Counted from the first letter of the stretch, positions 52,083-61,053 are shown. The stretch: DNA of 64,000 nt from Actinokineospora auranticolor (GCF_002934265.1 NZ_PTIX01000021.1:1-64000), one strand, 5' to 3'. Translations and numbers: made by a program. The notes: generated by a model from the letters alone, not told the origin.

Positions 52083-53104
52083 TGGACACCCGGCAGGTCG
52101 CGCGGCACTTCGCCGCGGAGATGATCGAGCACCGCAACCGGTTGGCGGGCAAGGTGGGCGACGCCGTAGAGGCGGAACAGGCCTTCACAACAGTCCACAC
52201 AAGACTTACCGAACACCAAGACAACCAGCGCAAGTCCACCAGCTCCCTGCTGTCGGAGTGGCAGGGCAAGGCATCCGACGGCTTCGCGCACCAGGCCGAC
52301 CGATACGGGAAGTACCTGGAGTCCACAGCCGACAACGCCAAGAAGGCCGCCCGAATCACCAAGAACGCGGCCCACACCCTGGACGCCGGCCACACCGCCG
52401 TAACCCGCCTGCTCGACGAGTACACCGAGAAGGCCGTCCGGGTACTGGACGCGGGCTTGGCCGTCGGCCAAAAACCCTTGCTACTACGCGCTGTCGCCCA
52501 GGTCGCCGACCTCGTGCAGCACTACACCGCCGAGTCTACCAAGCACGTAGCCGAGGTCCGCTCCCACCTCGAAGCCGCCGCCACCCACCTACGCTCCCTC
52601 CATTCCCCTCCTCCCCACCCCCACTCTTCCCCTTCCTCTCACCCTTCCCCTTCACCTTCCCCCAAAGGCAACCACCCGAACCACTCCACCGCCTCCCGGA
52701 TCACCCACACCGCCGCCACCCAACTCGGCTACCGCGAGGGCTCGAACAACGCCAACAAGTACGGCCCCCAGGCCTCGTGGTGTTCGTCCTTCGCCACCTG
52801 GGTCTGGCGCCGCAGCGGCGTCAACATCCCCCTCTACCCCTTCACCGGCGACGTCTTCCGCTGGGGCCAGGGCAAAAACCTCGCTTACCACGACCTCGAC
52901 AAGGCCCGCCCCGGCGACGTGCTCCTGTTCGGCACCGGCCCTCAGAGCCCCCAGACCAGCAAGCACATCGGCATAGTCGAAAAGGTCGACGGCACCACGG
53001 TAACCCTCATCGAAGGCAACTCCGGTCCCAACACCGACTCGGTCGTCCGTCGCACCCACCCCTTGTCCCACAACACCTTCTACGGCGGAGTCCACCCATC
53101 ATGA
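52082..53104 (+). CDS. WXG100-CHAP fusion, predicted type VII-secreted amidase effector
   Basis: A 340-residue protein. The N-terminal helical domain (1-185) has the WXG turn EWQGKASDGFAHQADRYGKY (W60-Q-G62). A Pro/Ser/His-rich linker (190-222, SSPSSHPSPSPSPKG) follows. The C-terminal CHAP domain (about 228-340) has Cys234 in SWCSSFATWVW, His295 in SKHIGIVEKVDG and a downstream EGNSG. That is the Cys-His-polar triad of CHAP amidases/endopeptidases, which cut peptidoglycan. There is no Sec signal peptide, so export through an ESX machine is inferred. No obvious immunity gene with a TM or periplasmic signal follows; two small YbaB-like genes do. Confidence 0.82.
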   Translation: MDTRQVARHFAAEMIEHRNRLAGKVGDAVEAEQAFTTVHTRLTEHQDNQRKSTSSLLSEWQGKASDGFAHQADRYGKYLESTADNAKKAARITKNAAHTLDAGHTAVTRLLDEYTEKAVRVLDAGLAVGQKPLLLRAVAQVADLVQHYTAESTKHVAEVRSHLEAAATHLRSLHSPPPHPHSSPSSHPSPSPSPKGNHPNHSTASRITHTAATQLGYREGSNNANKYGPQASWCSSFATWVWRRSGVNIPLYPFTGDVFRWGQGKNLAYHDLDKARPGDVLLFGTGPQSPQTSKHIGIVEKVDGTTVTLIEGNSGPNTDSVVRRTHPLSHNTFYGGVHPS

Positions 53105-53352
53105 CCGGCCACGCCACCGAACCGGGCGTCACCGCCGAGGTCTTCCCAGGCGGCGCCCTGGCATCCCTGCACCTCACCGAGTCGGCACTACGCGACCCCG
53201 ACCTGGCCGCCACCATCCTCCGCGTCATCCAAACCGCCACCACCGCCGCGAACCTCAAAGTCCTGCACCTGCTCAACGGCATAGACCCGGAACTCCTTGG
53301 CCTACAACCAGAACCGGAGGAAACCACACCGCACACCTGGAGGCACCAATGA
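53101..53352 (+). CDS. Small YbaB/EbfC-like protein of the cassette
   Basis: An 83-residue protein. Its middle (VTAEVFPGGALASLHLTESA, then RDPDLAATILRVIQTATTAA) resembles the beta-hairpin plus helix of YbaB/EbfC-type proteins often encoded with ESX-associated genes. It ends GIDPELLGLQPEPEETTP. It begins inside the stop of the CHAP gene (ATGA) and overlaps the next gene by four bases. An immunity or chaperone role toward the CHAP protein is possible but only from position. Confidence 0.55.
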   Translation: MTGHATEPGVTAEVFPGGALASLHLTESALRDPDLAATILRVIQTATTAANLKVLHLLNGIDPELLGLQPEPEETTPHTWRHQ

Positions 53353-53642
53353 CCCTCACCGAGCGGCTGTCATCCATCACCGCCACCGCAACAGGCAACC
53401 ACGGAATCAAGACAACAGTCACCGTCGACGGCCTCCTCATAGCCCTGGACCTGGGCACAACCACCTACACCATGTCCGCGTCCGCCCTCGCCGCCGAGAT
53501 CACCACCCTCACCCACCGCGCCGCCGCGGACGCCCTCGCCCAAGGCATGGCAATCCTCGAACCCCACACCGGCACGGAGTTCCCCACCAACGAACCCCCA
53601 GAACCGGACTACACACCCCCAACCTGGTCCCTATCCCCGTAA
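53349..53642 (+). CDS. Second small YbaB/EbfC-like protein of the cassette
   Basis: A 97-residue protein. It has TVTVDGLLIALDLGTTTYTM, then SALAAEITTLTHRAAADALA and QGMAILEPH. The order of a short beta-hairpin and an alanine-rich helix again resembles YbaB/EbfC-type proteins, and partly the preceding gene. It starts within the upstream stop (ATGA). The NACHT gene follows after 10 bases. No signal peptide or TM segment is present, so it stays in the cytoplasm. Confidence 0.55.
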   Translation: MTLTERLSSITATATGNHGIKTTVTVDGLLIALDLGTTTYTMSASALAAEITTLTHRAAADALAQGMAILEPHTGTEFPTNEPPEPDYTPPTWSLSP

Positions 53643-53652
53643 CCTGTACCGC

Positions 53653-56625
53653 GTGCGCGAACCGGCCATCACCTTCAGCGGCGCCCTCAAAATCCTCGGC
53701 CACCACGACCACAAGTGGCTGACCCGCCTGAACACCCTCTTCGGCGGAATCCTCCTCGCCACAGGCGCGGCCCCCGAGGCTTGGACCATCAGCAAACTGT
53801 GGGGCTGGGTAGACCAGAAGAACGAGAGCACCACCCTGCTACGCCAGTCCCTCGACACGGTGCAGACTCGCCTGACCAGAACCGACGGCCTAGCCCGCCA
53901 CGAGTTGGTCGTCGCCGCCCACACCACAATCGTCCTGGCCGCGTTCTTCAACACCCTCCGCGACCGCGACCACGAACTGTACAAGCAGGCCGCCATCACC
54001 AATCGCGAAAAGGTGATGCTCGCCCAAAACGACTGGCCCCGCCACGGCGAGCCCCTGGTCCGCCACCTCTACACGGCCGAGGTCCCAATCCCGTCGGGCA
54101 CGCGCGGCTTCGAGGAGAACGTCGCCGCCGTCCGAACCTGGGCGTCCGCCTGCCTTGAGCGCGCCACCGCCTTCCTCGCCGGCCTGGACATCGACACACC
54201 CCAGGACCAGTCCACCGACACCTTCGCCGTAGACGTGGCAGGCCGCTACCGCTCGGACTACCTAACGCTCGCCAAGACCGTCCCAGAGTTCAAAGTCTGG
54301 TCCGACACCGCCGAACACTCAGCAACCCGCACAGTCCTGGCCCGCCTGGAATCCCTCCTCACCACCCCCGGCGCAGGCACCGTCACCGACCTCCGCGAGC
54401 AACTGGGCAACATCAACCGCGCAGAACTCGCCCGTCCGGTCATCGACGCCAACACCGACGGCTACGGGATAGATGCCGTCTTCCCCTCAGTAGACGACAT
54501 CTTCATCACCCCCCACTTCCGCCTGACCCAGTCCGGCCCCCACTCCCGCCTCTCCGACGAGTCCTGGTGGCGCGACGTCCCCCTAGGCGGAGACCTGGAC
54601 CTCACCCTCGCCCAACACTTCAGCTCCCCCGAAGCCACCCGTCGCCCCATGCTCGTACTAGGTGACCCAGGAGCCGGAAAGTCCCTACTCACCAAGGTCT
54701 TGGCCGCCCGTCTCCCCGTGGACACCTACACCGTCATCCGCGTCCCCCTCCGCCACGTAGATGCGGACGCCGAGATCTGGGAGCAGGTCCAGAAGTCCCT
54801 CGCCTCCGCCTCCCACAACGACATCCAGTGGCCCATCCTGGCCACCCAAACCACCAACACCATCCGCGTAGTCCTGTTGGACGGCTTGGACGAACTCCTC
54901 CAAGCCACCACCCACGACCGCCGCACCTACCTAACCGAAGTCAAACGCTTCCAAGAGCGCGAAGCCGACCTGGGCCACCCAGTCTCCGTCATCGTGACCT
55001 CCAGAACCCTCGTCGTGGACCGAGTGCGCGTCCCGGCAGACTGCCCGGTCATCAAACTGGCAGAGTTCAACAACGGCCAGATCGGCGAGTGGATCCACAT
55101 CTGGAACCAGGCCAACCCCGCCCTGCCTATGACCGCCGACCTATCCGAGCCCCAGCGCGACATGGCCCGCCAGCCACTCCTGCTCCTGATGCTGACTCTC
55201 TACTTGGTCGATCCCCAGACAACGACCAAGGAAGAGCTCTCGAAAGCGGGACTGTACCGCCAGCTCCTGAACACCTATGCCCGCCGGGAAGCCACCAAGC
55301 AGGCGGGACGCCCGCTGAGTGGCGCCGAACTGGACCAAGCGGCGCACGAGCAGTGGCTACGATTGTCCGCAGCCGCGCTCGGCATGTTCAACCGCGGCCG
55401 TCAATCCATCACCGCGGCAGACCTCACCAAGGACATGGACGCCCTCGGCGTTGAGGCCGCCGATGGCCATCGGGTTCTAGGCGAGTTCTTCTTCGTCCAC
55501 GACAACAAGGCCATAGCGGCAGGAGAAGTCCACAGCTACGAATTCCTGCACGCCACTATCGCGGAATACCTCGTCGCCGCCCGAGCAGTCGAGGTGCTGT
55601 GCCGGATGGCCCAGGTGGCCTACGGCCTCGGGTACCCCCAGGAACCCCAGGATGACGAACTTTTCACCCTGTTCTCCCATGAGCCGTTCGCCATCCAACC
55701 ACCCACAACATCCTTTATCAAAGACGAACTCTCCCACCTTGATCCCCACGACCGAGACCATGTCAGCCGGGCCTTGAGGCAGCTTCTCGCCACTTTCCGC
55801 GAACGTCAGACCAGGCGACAGTTCACCGAGTACCGCCCACTTCCCCTTGACGCTATTCGCACTATGGCGGCATACTCGGCAAATCTCTTCATACTCGCAG
55901 CGACGAACAGCGAAACCTTGCACCTTGCCGAGATCTGGCCGGACGACGATGTGTTGGGACCATGGCAGCAGGTGGTGAGCTTATGGGAGGCCGGATTGGA
56001 CGCCATAGGGTTGCGGGGATTGCTTGATCTTCTCAGCTTCTCCGCCATCGATGGCACGTTGCGATCCGACTCGGCAGGCCTCCGGCGCGACTTCACCCTA
56101 GACCTGGCCTCCTTGCGAGGTGAATCAGAGATCGAGATCTACTTCGGCCGGACGCTGACCGACCCGACTGGATTCTTTCCCGAATCGGCCATGCGGTCGA
56201 AATACTTCACCGCCACGACCCTACTTCGCTTGATGATCGGCGACATAAACAACACGTACGAACCGGAGGACTACCTGGATGGTCTGACCGAAATCGACGA
56301 TCCCGCCATGCACGAGCAACTCTTTGCAGTCTTCAGCAGAATTGGCGCGACAATCAGCAGCTATTTCGCATACGAATTGCTCGGCATACTCACCCGAAAT
56401 CCGGCACCGATCAACGCTCACTACACGGCGTTGGCGGTTGCCGAGGCCGCCCACCCTGGCTTACTCGAGGAATTACAAAGCAGTCGCGAAGACTGGCGCA
56501 CAGGCTGGGCAGAAATCGTAGACCAGGCGATCGCGGCCGACCCCCTGAAGTTCAGCGCGACCGCCCAATACCTGGCTTCCCTGGACACCAACGCCTGGTG
56601 GAAGCTGGTGGGTCAGTTGTCGTGA
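53653..56625 (+). CDS. NACHT-domain NTPase with NNH-type N-terminus (STAND family)
   Basis: A 990-residue NACHT protein. The N-terminal helical domain (about 1-270) has GALKILGHHDHKWLTRLNTL, WGWVDQKNESTTLLRQSLD and RHELVVAAHTTIVLAAFFNT, resembling the NNH domains of actinobacterial NACHT proteins. The NACHT NTPase follows: Walker A GDPGAGKS (337-344), Walker B VVLLDGLDELL (406-416), sensor IVTSRTLVVDRV. Then comes FLHATIAEYLVAARAVEVLC, the usual end of the NACHT winged helix. The C-terminal 300 residues are a helical region with no recognised repeat. Bacterial NACHT proteins (bNACHT/Avs-like) often act in phage defence, as sensor and executor in one chain. No separate nuclease or pore domain is visible. 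Start read at 53653 (GTG). Confidence 0.85.
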   Translation: MREPAITFSGALKILGHHDHKWLTRLNTLFGGILLATGAAPEAWTISKLWGWVDQKNESTTLLRQSLDTVQTRLTRTDGLARHELVVAAHTTIVLAAFFNTLRDRDHELYKQAAITNREKVMLAQNDWPRHGEPLVRHLYTAEVPIPSGTRGFEENVAAVRTWASACLERATAFLAGLDIDTPQDQSTDTFAVDVAGRYRSDYLTLAKTVPEFKVWSDTAEHSATRTVLARLESLLTTPGAGTVTDLREQLGNINRAELARPVIDANTDGYGIDAVFPSVDDIFITPHFRLTQSGPHSRLSDESWWRDVPLGGDLDLTLAQHFSSPEATRRPMLVLGDPGAGKSLLTKVLAARLPVDTYTVIRVPLRHVDADAEIWEQVQKSLASASHNDIQWPILATQTTNTIRVVLLDGLDELLQATTHDRRTYLTEVKRFQEREADLGHPVSVIVTSRTLVVDRVRVPADCPVIKLAEFNNGQIGEWIHIWNQANPALPMTADLSEPQRDMARQPLLLLMLTLYLVDPQTTTKEELSKAGLYRQLLNTYARREATKQAGRPLSGAELDQAAHEQWLRLSAAALGMFNRGRQSITAADLTKDMDALGVEAADGHRVLGEFFFVHDNKAIAAGEVHSYEFLHATIAEYLVAARAVEVLCRMAQVAYGLGYPQEPQDDELFTLFSHEPFAIQPPTTSFIKDELSHLDPHDRDHVSRALRQLLATFRERQTRRQFTEYRPLPLDAIRTMAAYSANLFILAATNSETLHLAEIWPDDDVLGPWQQVVSLWEAGLDAIGLRGLLDLLSFSAIDGTLRSDSAGLRRDFTLDLASLRGESEIEIYFGRTLTDPTGFFPESAMRSKYFTATTLLRLMIGDINNTYEPEDYLDGLTEIDDPAMHEQLFAVFSRIGATISSYFAYELLGILTRNPAPINAHYTALAVAEAAHPGLLEELQSSREDWRTGWAEIVDQAIAADPLKFSATAQYLASLDTNAWWKLVGQLS

Positions 56626-57761
56626 CTGAAGCGGTAGACCGTCTCGCCATCGAGTAGGTGCCGGAGGCGGGCGGCTCGGTCCGGCCACTGCCAGGACTTC
56701 TCCATCCACCGCCTGCCCGCAGCGCCCATCTGGGCAGCCTTTCCCTTGTCCACCAACAGGTCCGCGATGTGCTCGGCGATCTTCGAGACCTCGCGGCCGT
56801 GCACCACATGGCCGGTTTCACCGTCCAGCACCGTCTCCGGAGCACCGCCGGAGTCCCCCACGATCACCGGCAACCCCGTCGCCGCCGCCTCCAGGAAGAC
56901 GATCCCCAACGCCTCCACGTCCAACCCCTTGCCGTGCGTCCGACAAGGCATCGCGAAGACATCCCCCACCGCGTAGTGGGCGGGGAGTTCCTCCCACGGA
57001 ACCGAACCCGTGAAAACCACGTCTCCACCCGCCTGCTGCGCCAACGCCTCCAGCCGGGGACGGTACGGGCCGCCGCCTACCAGCAACAACGCCGCATCCG
57101 GGACGCGTTTGCGGATCTCCGGCAGGGCGCGAATCAGCACATCCTGCCCCTTGCGCGGCATCAGCCGGGACACGCAGACAATCACCGGGCGGTCTCCCAA
57201 CCCGTGACGGGCTCGGATCTCGGCCCGGGCAGCCGGATCCGGGCGATACACCTCAGTGTCCACTCCGGACGGTAGAAGCTCCAGGGCGGCCTGCGCGCCG
57301 AACGCGGCGGCGAACCGGCCCCGGGTGTACCGGCTGACATACGTGATCACATCCGTCGTACTACCGATCCGACGGATCGCCTGCCGCGCGGCGGGCAACA
57401 TCGACCAGCCCACCTCGTGCCCGTGCGTACTCGCGACGATCCTCCGCGCGCCCGCGCGCCGCAGGCCCGGGCCCAACAGGGCCAGGGGGGCGGCGGCGCC
57501 GAACCACACGGAGTCGCAGCCCTCGGCGCGCAGGATCTCGCGGGCCCGGCGGGCCACCGACGGGGTCGGCACCATCAGCTTCCCCGGGTGGCGGACCACC
57601 TGGAACGGTTGGGCCGCGTCGAAAGCCGCCGCGCCGTCCCAGGCCGGTGCGTAGACCACCAGTTCCTGACCCGGCAGCCACTTCGCGAAGGAGTGCAGGT
57701 ACGTCTGGATGCCCCCCGGCCTCGGCGGGAAGTCGTTGGTGACGAGGAGCGTCTTACGCAC
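56613..57761 (-). CDS. pimB: GDP-mannose-dependent mannosyltransferase, PimB type
   Basis: A 382-residue GT-B glycosyltransferase of family GT4. It adds the second mannose to phosphatidylinositol mannoside in the actinobacterial envelope. Motifs: LLVTNDFPPRPGGIQTYLHS, VASTHGHEVGW, LPSGVDTEVYRPD, VCVSRLMPRKGQDVLIRAL and GKGLDVEALGIVFLEAAATG (the EX7E motif). Length agrees with PimB' (Rv2188c, 385), and the NlpC gene of Rv2190c type lies further along. Its 3' end overlaps the NACHT gene end by 13 bases, showing that the NACHT cassette inserted right up to this gene. Confidence 0.92.
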   Translation of the reverse strand: MRKTLLVTNDFPPRPGGIQTYLHSFAKWLPGQELVVYAPAWDGAAAFDAAQPFQVVRHPGKLMVPTPSVARRAREILRAEGCDSVWFGAAAPLALLGPGLRRAGARRIVASTHGHEVGWSMLPAARQAIRRIGSTTDVITYVSRYTRGRFAAAFGAQAALELLPSGVDTEVYRPDPAARAEIRARHGLGDRPVIVCVSRLMPRKGQDVLIRALPEIRKRVPDAALLLVGGGPYRPRLEALAQQAGGDVVFTGSVPWEELPAHYAVGDVFAMPCRTHGKGLDVEALGIVFLEAAATGLPVIVGDSGGAPETVLDGETGHVVHGREVSKIAEHIADLLVDKGKAAQMGAAGRRWMEKSWQWPDRAARLRHLLDGETVYRFSHDN

Positions 57762-57944
57762 CTTCCCAACTTAGACCCGGGGGTGCGCGGACTCCCCGGC
57801 GCCCACGTGACCGGAGACACACCGTGGGCCTCAACCGGGCGGCGGTGGTGCCTAGGCCGGACTTTCGGGGTGCGCATTGTCGGCCGGGCGGGTACTTGAT
57901 CAAGCAAGCAGGTGGACTTGGTCGCGGGTGTCGCCCCGCCGACC

Positions 57945-57950
57945 TAGGAT
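57945..57950 (+). promoter_or_regulatory. -10 element of the peptidase-MA gene, leaderless start
   Basis: TAGGAT ends six bases before GTG 57957 and there is no Shine-Dalgarno sequence, so the mRNA probably starts at the GTG. It supports 57957 rather than TTG 57951. Confidence 0.5.
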
Positions 57951-57956
57951 TTGCGC

Positions 57957-59306
57957 GTGGCCAGCAGGGCGAGGGCGAGGGCGTGGTTGAGCGCGGCTGT
58001 CGCCGTTGTCGCGTTGGCTGGTCTCACCGTCGCGTCGCTGCCGCACCAGCCGGTCGCGTCGCCCGAGGCGCAGGTCAGGCAGGGGCAGCCCCTGGGAGCG
58101 GTGCCGCCGCCCACCGAGCCCGAGGACACGGCGCGCGCGGGTGCGATCACCGAGCTGCTGCACCGGCGGGCGGATGCCCTGGTCAGACGTGACGAGGCCG
58201 CTTTCACCGCGACCCTCGACCCACAGGCCGAACCCACCTTCCTGGAGGCGCAGCGGGCGCTGTTCGCCAACCTCGGCGACGTCCCCTTCGACGCCTGGTC
58301 CTACATCCTCCGCCCCGACGACACCCTCGACCTCACCTCGCTGCCCACGCCGGTCGCCGACCCTTCGGCCGAGCTGTGGGCGCCGGGGGTCGAGCTGCGG
58401 TACGCGCTGCGCGGCATCGACCAGATGCCGACCACGCGGACCATGGGCTACCTGTTCGCCAAGCGCGCGGGTGCCTGGTACCTGCGGTCGGACACCGCGC
58501 TCAACGACCTGGGCAGGCGCACGTGGCGCGGGCCGTGGGACTTCGGGCCGTGCGTCGTCGCGACGACGGAGAACGGGCTGGTCCTGGCCCACCGCGGCAG
58601 CCAACCGATGGTCGACCGGCTGGTCCGCGAGCTGGACCCGTCGGTGCGCGCGGTGAGCGAGGTCTGGGGCGACGCGTGGCCCAAGCGGGTCGCGCTGTTC
58701 CTGCCGGACAGCCCGGAGGAGATGCGCGCCCTGGTCGGGCCGGACTTCCCGGTCGACTCGGTGGTCGCGGTGGCCATCGCCGACCGGGTCGACACCGCCA
58801 AGCACACCGCCACCGGCCAACGGGTCGTGCTGAGCCCGGCGGGTGCTCGCGCCCTGTCGCTGTCGTCGCTGCGGGTGGTGCTCCGCCACGAGATCACCCA
58901 CGTCGCCGCCCGCGCCGCCACGGTCGACGGGTCACCGATGTGGCTGCTGGAGGGCTTCGCCGACTACATCGGGTACCGCGACAGCGGGATAACGCTGGCC
59001 CAAGGCGCCCCCGACCTGGCGCGGCGCGTGCGCGAGTCCGGCCCGCCGAGCACCCTGCCCGACGACCGCGAGTTCCGCGCCCGCGACCGCAGCCTCGACC
59101 TGGCCTACCAGCAAGCCTGGTCCCTGGCCCGCTTCCTCGCCGACCGCTTCGGCGAGCCCCGGCTGATCTCCCTGTACCGGGAGCTGGCGGGCGCGGGCCC
59201 CATCTCAGCCAGCGAAACCGACGAACTCCTCCGCCGCGCCATCGGCCTGGACCGCGGCGGCCTCCTCGCCGAGTGGCAGCGCTACCTGCGCCTCACCCTG
59301 CGCTGA
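57957..59306 (+). CDS. Exported peptidase-MA-like gluzincin metallopeptidase
   Basis: A 449-residue protein. The N-terminal signal/anchor helix is AWLSAAVAVVALAGLTVASL. A spacer domain with a nuclear-transport-factor-like look (LLHRRADALVRRDEAAFTAT, FDAWSYILRP) follows to about residue 190. The C-terminal peptidase-MA domain has the zinc motif HEITH (311-315) in RVVLRHEITHVAARAA and the third ligand in MWLLEGFADYIGYRD. It should act outside the membrane; substrate unknown. Start GTG 57957 agrees with the TAGGAT -10 just upstream. Confidence 0.85.
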   Translation: MASRARARAWLSAAVAVVALAGLTVASLPHQPVASPEAQVRQGQPLGAVPPPTEPEDTARAGAITELLHRRADALVRRDEAAFTATLDPQAEPTFLEAQRALFANLGDVPFDAWSYILRPDDTLDLTSLPTPVADPSAELWAPGVELRYALRGIDQMPTTRTMGYLFAKRAGAWYLRSDTALNDLGRRTWRGPWDFGPCVVATTENGLVLAHRGSQPMVDRLVRELDPSVRAVSEVWGDAWPKRVALFLPDSPEEMRALVGPDFPVDSVVAVAIADRVDTAKHTATGQRVVLSPAGARALSLSSLRVVLRHEITHVAARAATVDGSPMWLLEGFADYIGYRDSGITLAQGAPDLARRVRESGPPSTLPDDREFRARDRSLDLAYQQAWSLARFLADRFGEPRLISLYRELAGAGPISASETDELLRRAIGLDRGGLLAEWQRYLRLTLR

Positions 59307-59698
59307 CCTCCACCCACCCCGCCGCCTCAGCCCCGCCGCACCGCTCCCCGTTCATGATCAACTTCTATCCGGCATCCATCCACATGCCCCGTACCAATCC
59401 ACAGGAAATCGCCGAGCCTCCCCCGCCACCCCCTCGCCGATAAGCTGGAGCAGGGCTGTCCCCCCGGTGGAGGGCGGGGGCTGTCCTGGGGGCGGGGTGG
59501 GGCGGTTCAGCAGTGAGCCTGAGTCTCGGACCTGGTTCGACGGGGTTTGACAGTTGCTGATCGTGGTGGACCAGCGAGCCCGCGATCGGCCGTGCCGGGC
59601 GCGCTCGCCGATCGAGGTGTGGCTCCCCAGGTCGGAGGTGGGCGGACGGCCGCGCAACGGAAGGCGCAAGCCTGGGACCGTATGGGCGGGACCTGGGC
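59307..59698. other. Gene-free stretch after the peptidase-MA gene
   Basis: No convincing coding sequence in 392 bases. It lies upstream of a decayed transposase piece in the same direction, so it may be the eroded rest of an insertion sequence, but no recognisable motif supports this. No terminal repeats were found. Confidence 0.35.
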
Positions 59699-59881
59699 GT
59701 CAAGCCGGAAGGCCGGCTGCGCCAGCGCCGGGTCCGCACGGCGATCCCGAAACGGCGTGACCGGCAAACGGGCCGCGGATCTGCTGGTGGACGGACCACC
59801 CGACGTCGATTCGACGGCGTCGAACGCCGATTCGATCAGCTCGAACATGATCGACCTGGCCGCGGACAACGCGTTTCGGCT
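59699..59881 (+). pseudogene. Decayed IS5-type transposase fragment
   Basis: In this frame the DNA reads GRLRQRRVRTAIPKRRDRQ, then GRGSAGGRTTRRRFDGVERR and FDQLEHDRPGRG. It resembles the last third of IS5-type transposases: an IPxRxDQ motif, a GGRPP-like turn, then YKxRNxVERxFxxLK with the catalytic Glu in VER. No start, no upstream catalytic Asp and a broken C-terminus were seen, so it is a relic. It is not closely similar to the transposase end at the left edge of the window. Confidence 0.45.
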
Positions 59882-59939
59882 GGTGAGGGTGCTGGTGGAG
59901 GCGCGAGCGGGCGGGCCCGGATTGGGCAGGGGCGAAAAA

Positions 59940-59981
59940 GACCGTGACCGGGACCCGTTGGTTCGGGTCCCGGTCACGGTC
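59940..59981 (-). terminator. Intrinsic terminator of the NlpC/P60 gene
   Basis: A perfect 18-base stem (59940-59957 with 59964-59981) with a 6-base loop is followed, on the minus strand, by TTTTT. It lies 16 bases past the stop and is the most classical terminator in the window. Confidence 0.9.
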
Positions 59982-59997
59982 GTGGACTTGCGGGTCG

Positions 59998-61053
59998 TCA
60001 GCCGACGATGCGCTTGGCGCCCAGGTAGTCGCGGCCGCCGCCGTCAATGGTGTCGGTCTTGACCGGGACGCCCGAGGTGGAGGCGTGGACGATCTTGCCG
60101 CCGCCGATGTACATGGCGACGTGGTGGATGGAGCTCGCGCTGCCGCCGTAGAACAGCAGGTCGCCGGGCTGGAGCTCGCTGCGGGACACGGACTTGCCGT
60201 AGCCGTACTGGGAGCGGCTCGAGTGCGGCAGGCTGACGCCCGCCGCGGCGTAGGCGTACATGGTCAGGCCGGAGCAGTCGAAGCTGTTCGGGCCCTCGGC
60301 GCCCCACACGTAGGGGTCGCCGCGCTGGGCGAGGGCGACCTCCATGGCCTTGCCCGCCGCGCCGGCGGGGGCCAGGTAGACGCCGTCGTCCTTGGGACCC
60401 TCGAGCTCCTTGGTCTCCTTGGGCGTCAGCCGGGCCTTCGCCGCCAGGACGGTCTGCTTCTGGGCCTCGAGGTCCTGGGCCGTCTTGGTGATGTCGGCGG
60501 TGAGCTTCTCCGCGGCGGCCTTGGCCTCGGTGGCGCGGCGCTGGCCGTCCTCCGCGAGCTTGCGGGCCTCGGCGGCGGTGGTCACAGCACCGGTGTACTT
60601 CGACAGCGCTTCCTGGTTGTCCGCGGCGAGCACGTTGAGCGCGGAGGCGCGCTCGAGGAAGTCGTCCGCGGAGGTCCCGGTGAGCAGCGCCGAGATCTTG
60701 TTGAACCGGGCACCCTGGAAGGAGGCGCTGGCCAGCGCGTCGACCTGGCCGCGGAACTGCTCCTCGAGGGCCTTGGCCTGCTTCTCGTTGGCGGCCGCGA
60801 CGTTGACGTCGTTGGTCGCCTTCTCGAGTTCGGCCTTCTTGACCTCGAGGTCGGCCTTGGCCTTGAGCAGGTCCTCGTTGACCTTCTCGGCCTGCTTGCT
60901 CAGGTCCTGGTACTGCTTGACCGCCTCGGAAGCGTTCGTGGGCGGGGCCGGGGGCTGGGCGTACGCGGGGGAAGGCGAGAAAGCCACCACGGCGATGACG
61001 GCCGTGACACTCAGCGCACCACGCTTTGCACGTTTGAGTCGATGCGACGACAC
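59998..61053 (-). CDS. NlpC/P60 peptidoglycan endopeptidase (Rv2190c-like)
   Basis: A 351-residue secreted cell-wall hydrolase. The signal peptide (about 1-32, cleaved after AYA) precedes a coiled coil (about 40-215, with AVKQYQDLSKQAEKVNEDLL). The NlpC/P60 domain is about 228-351: Cys260 in SFDCSGLTMYAYAAAG, the catalytic His in SIHHVAMYIGGGK, and a third polar residue in IVHAST. It cleaves stem peptides between D-Glu and diaminopimelate in RipA-like enzymes; this is the expected activity. GTG 61053 has AGGAG ten bases upstream. The 438-base gap upstream holds a possible structured leader. Confidence 0.92.
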   Translation of the reverse strand: MSSHRLKRAKRGALSVTAVIAVVAFSPSPAYAQPPAPPTNASEAVKQYQDLSKQAEKVNEDLLKAKADLEVKKAELEKATNDVNVAAANEKQAKALEEQFRGQVDALASASFQGARFNKISALLTGTSADDFLERASALNVLAADNQEALSKYTGAVTTAAEARKLAEDGQRRATEAKAAAEKLTADITKTAQDLEAQKQTVLAAKARLTPKETKELEGPKDDGVYLAPAGAAGKAMEVALAQRGDPYVWGAEGPNSFDCSGLTMYAYAAAGVSLPHSSRSQYGYGKSVSRSELQPGDLLFYGGSASSIHHVAMYIGGGKIVHASTSGVPVKTDTIDGGGRDYLGAKRIVG

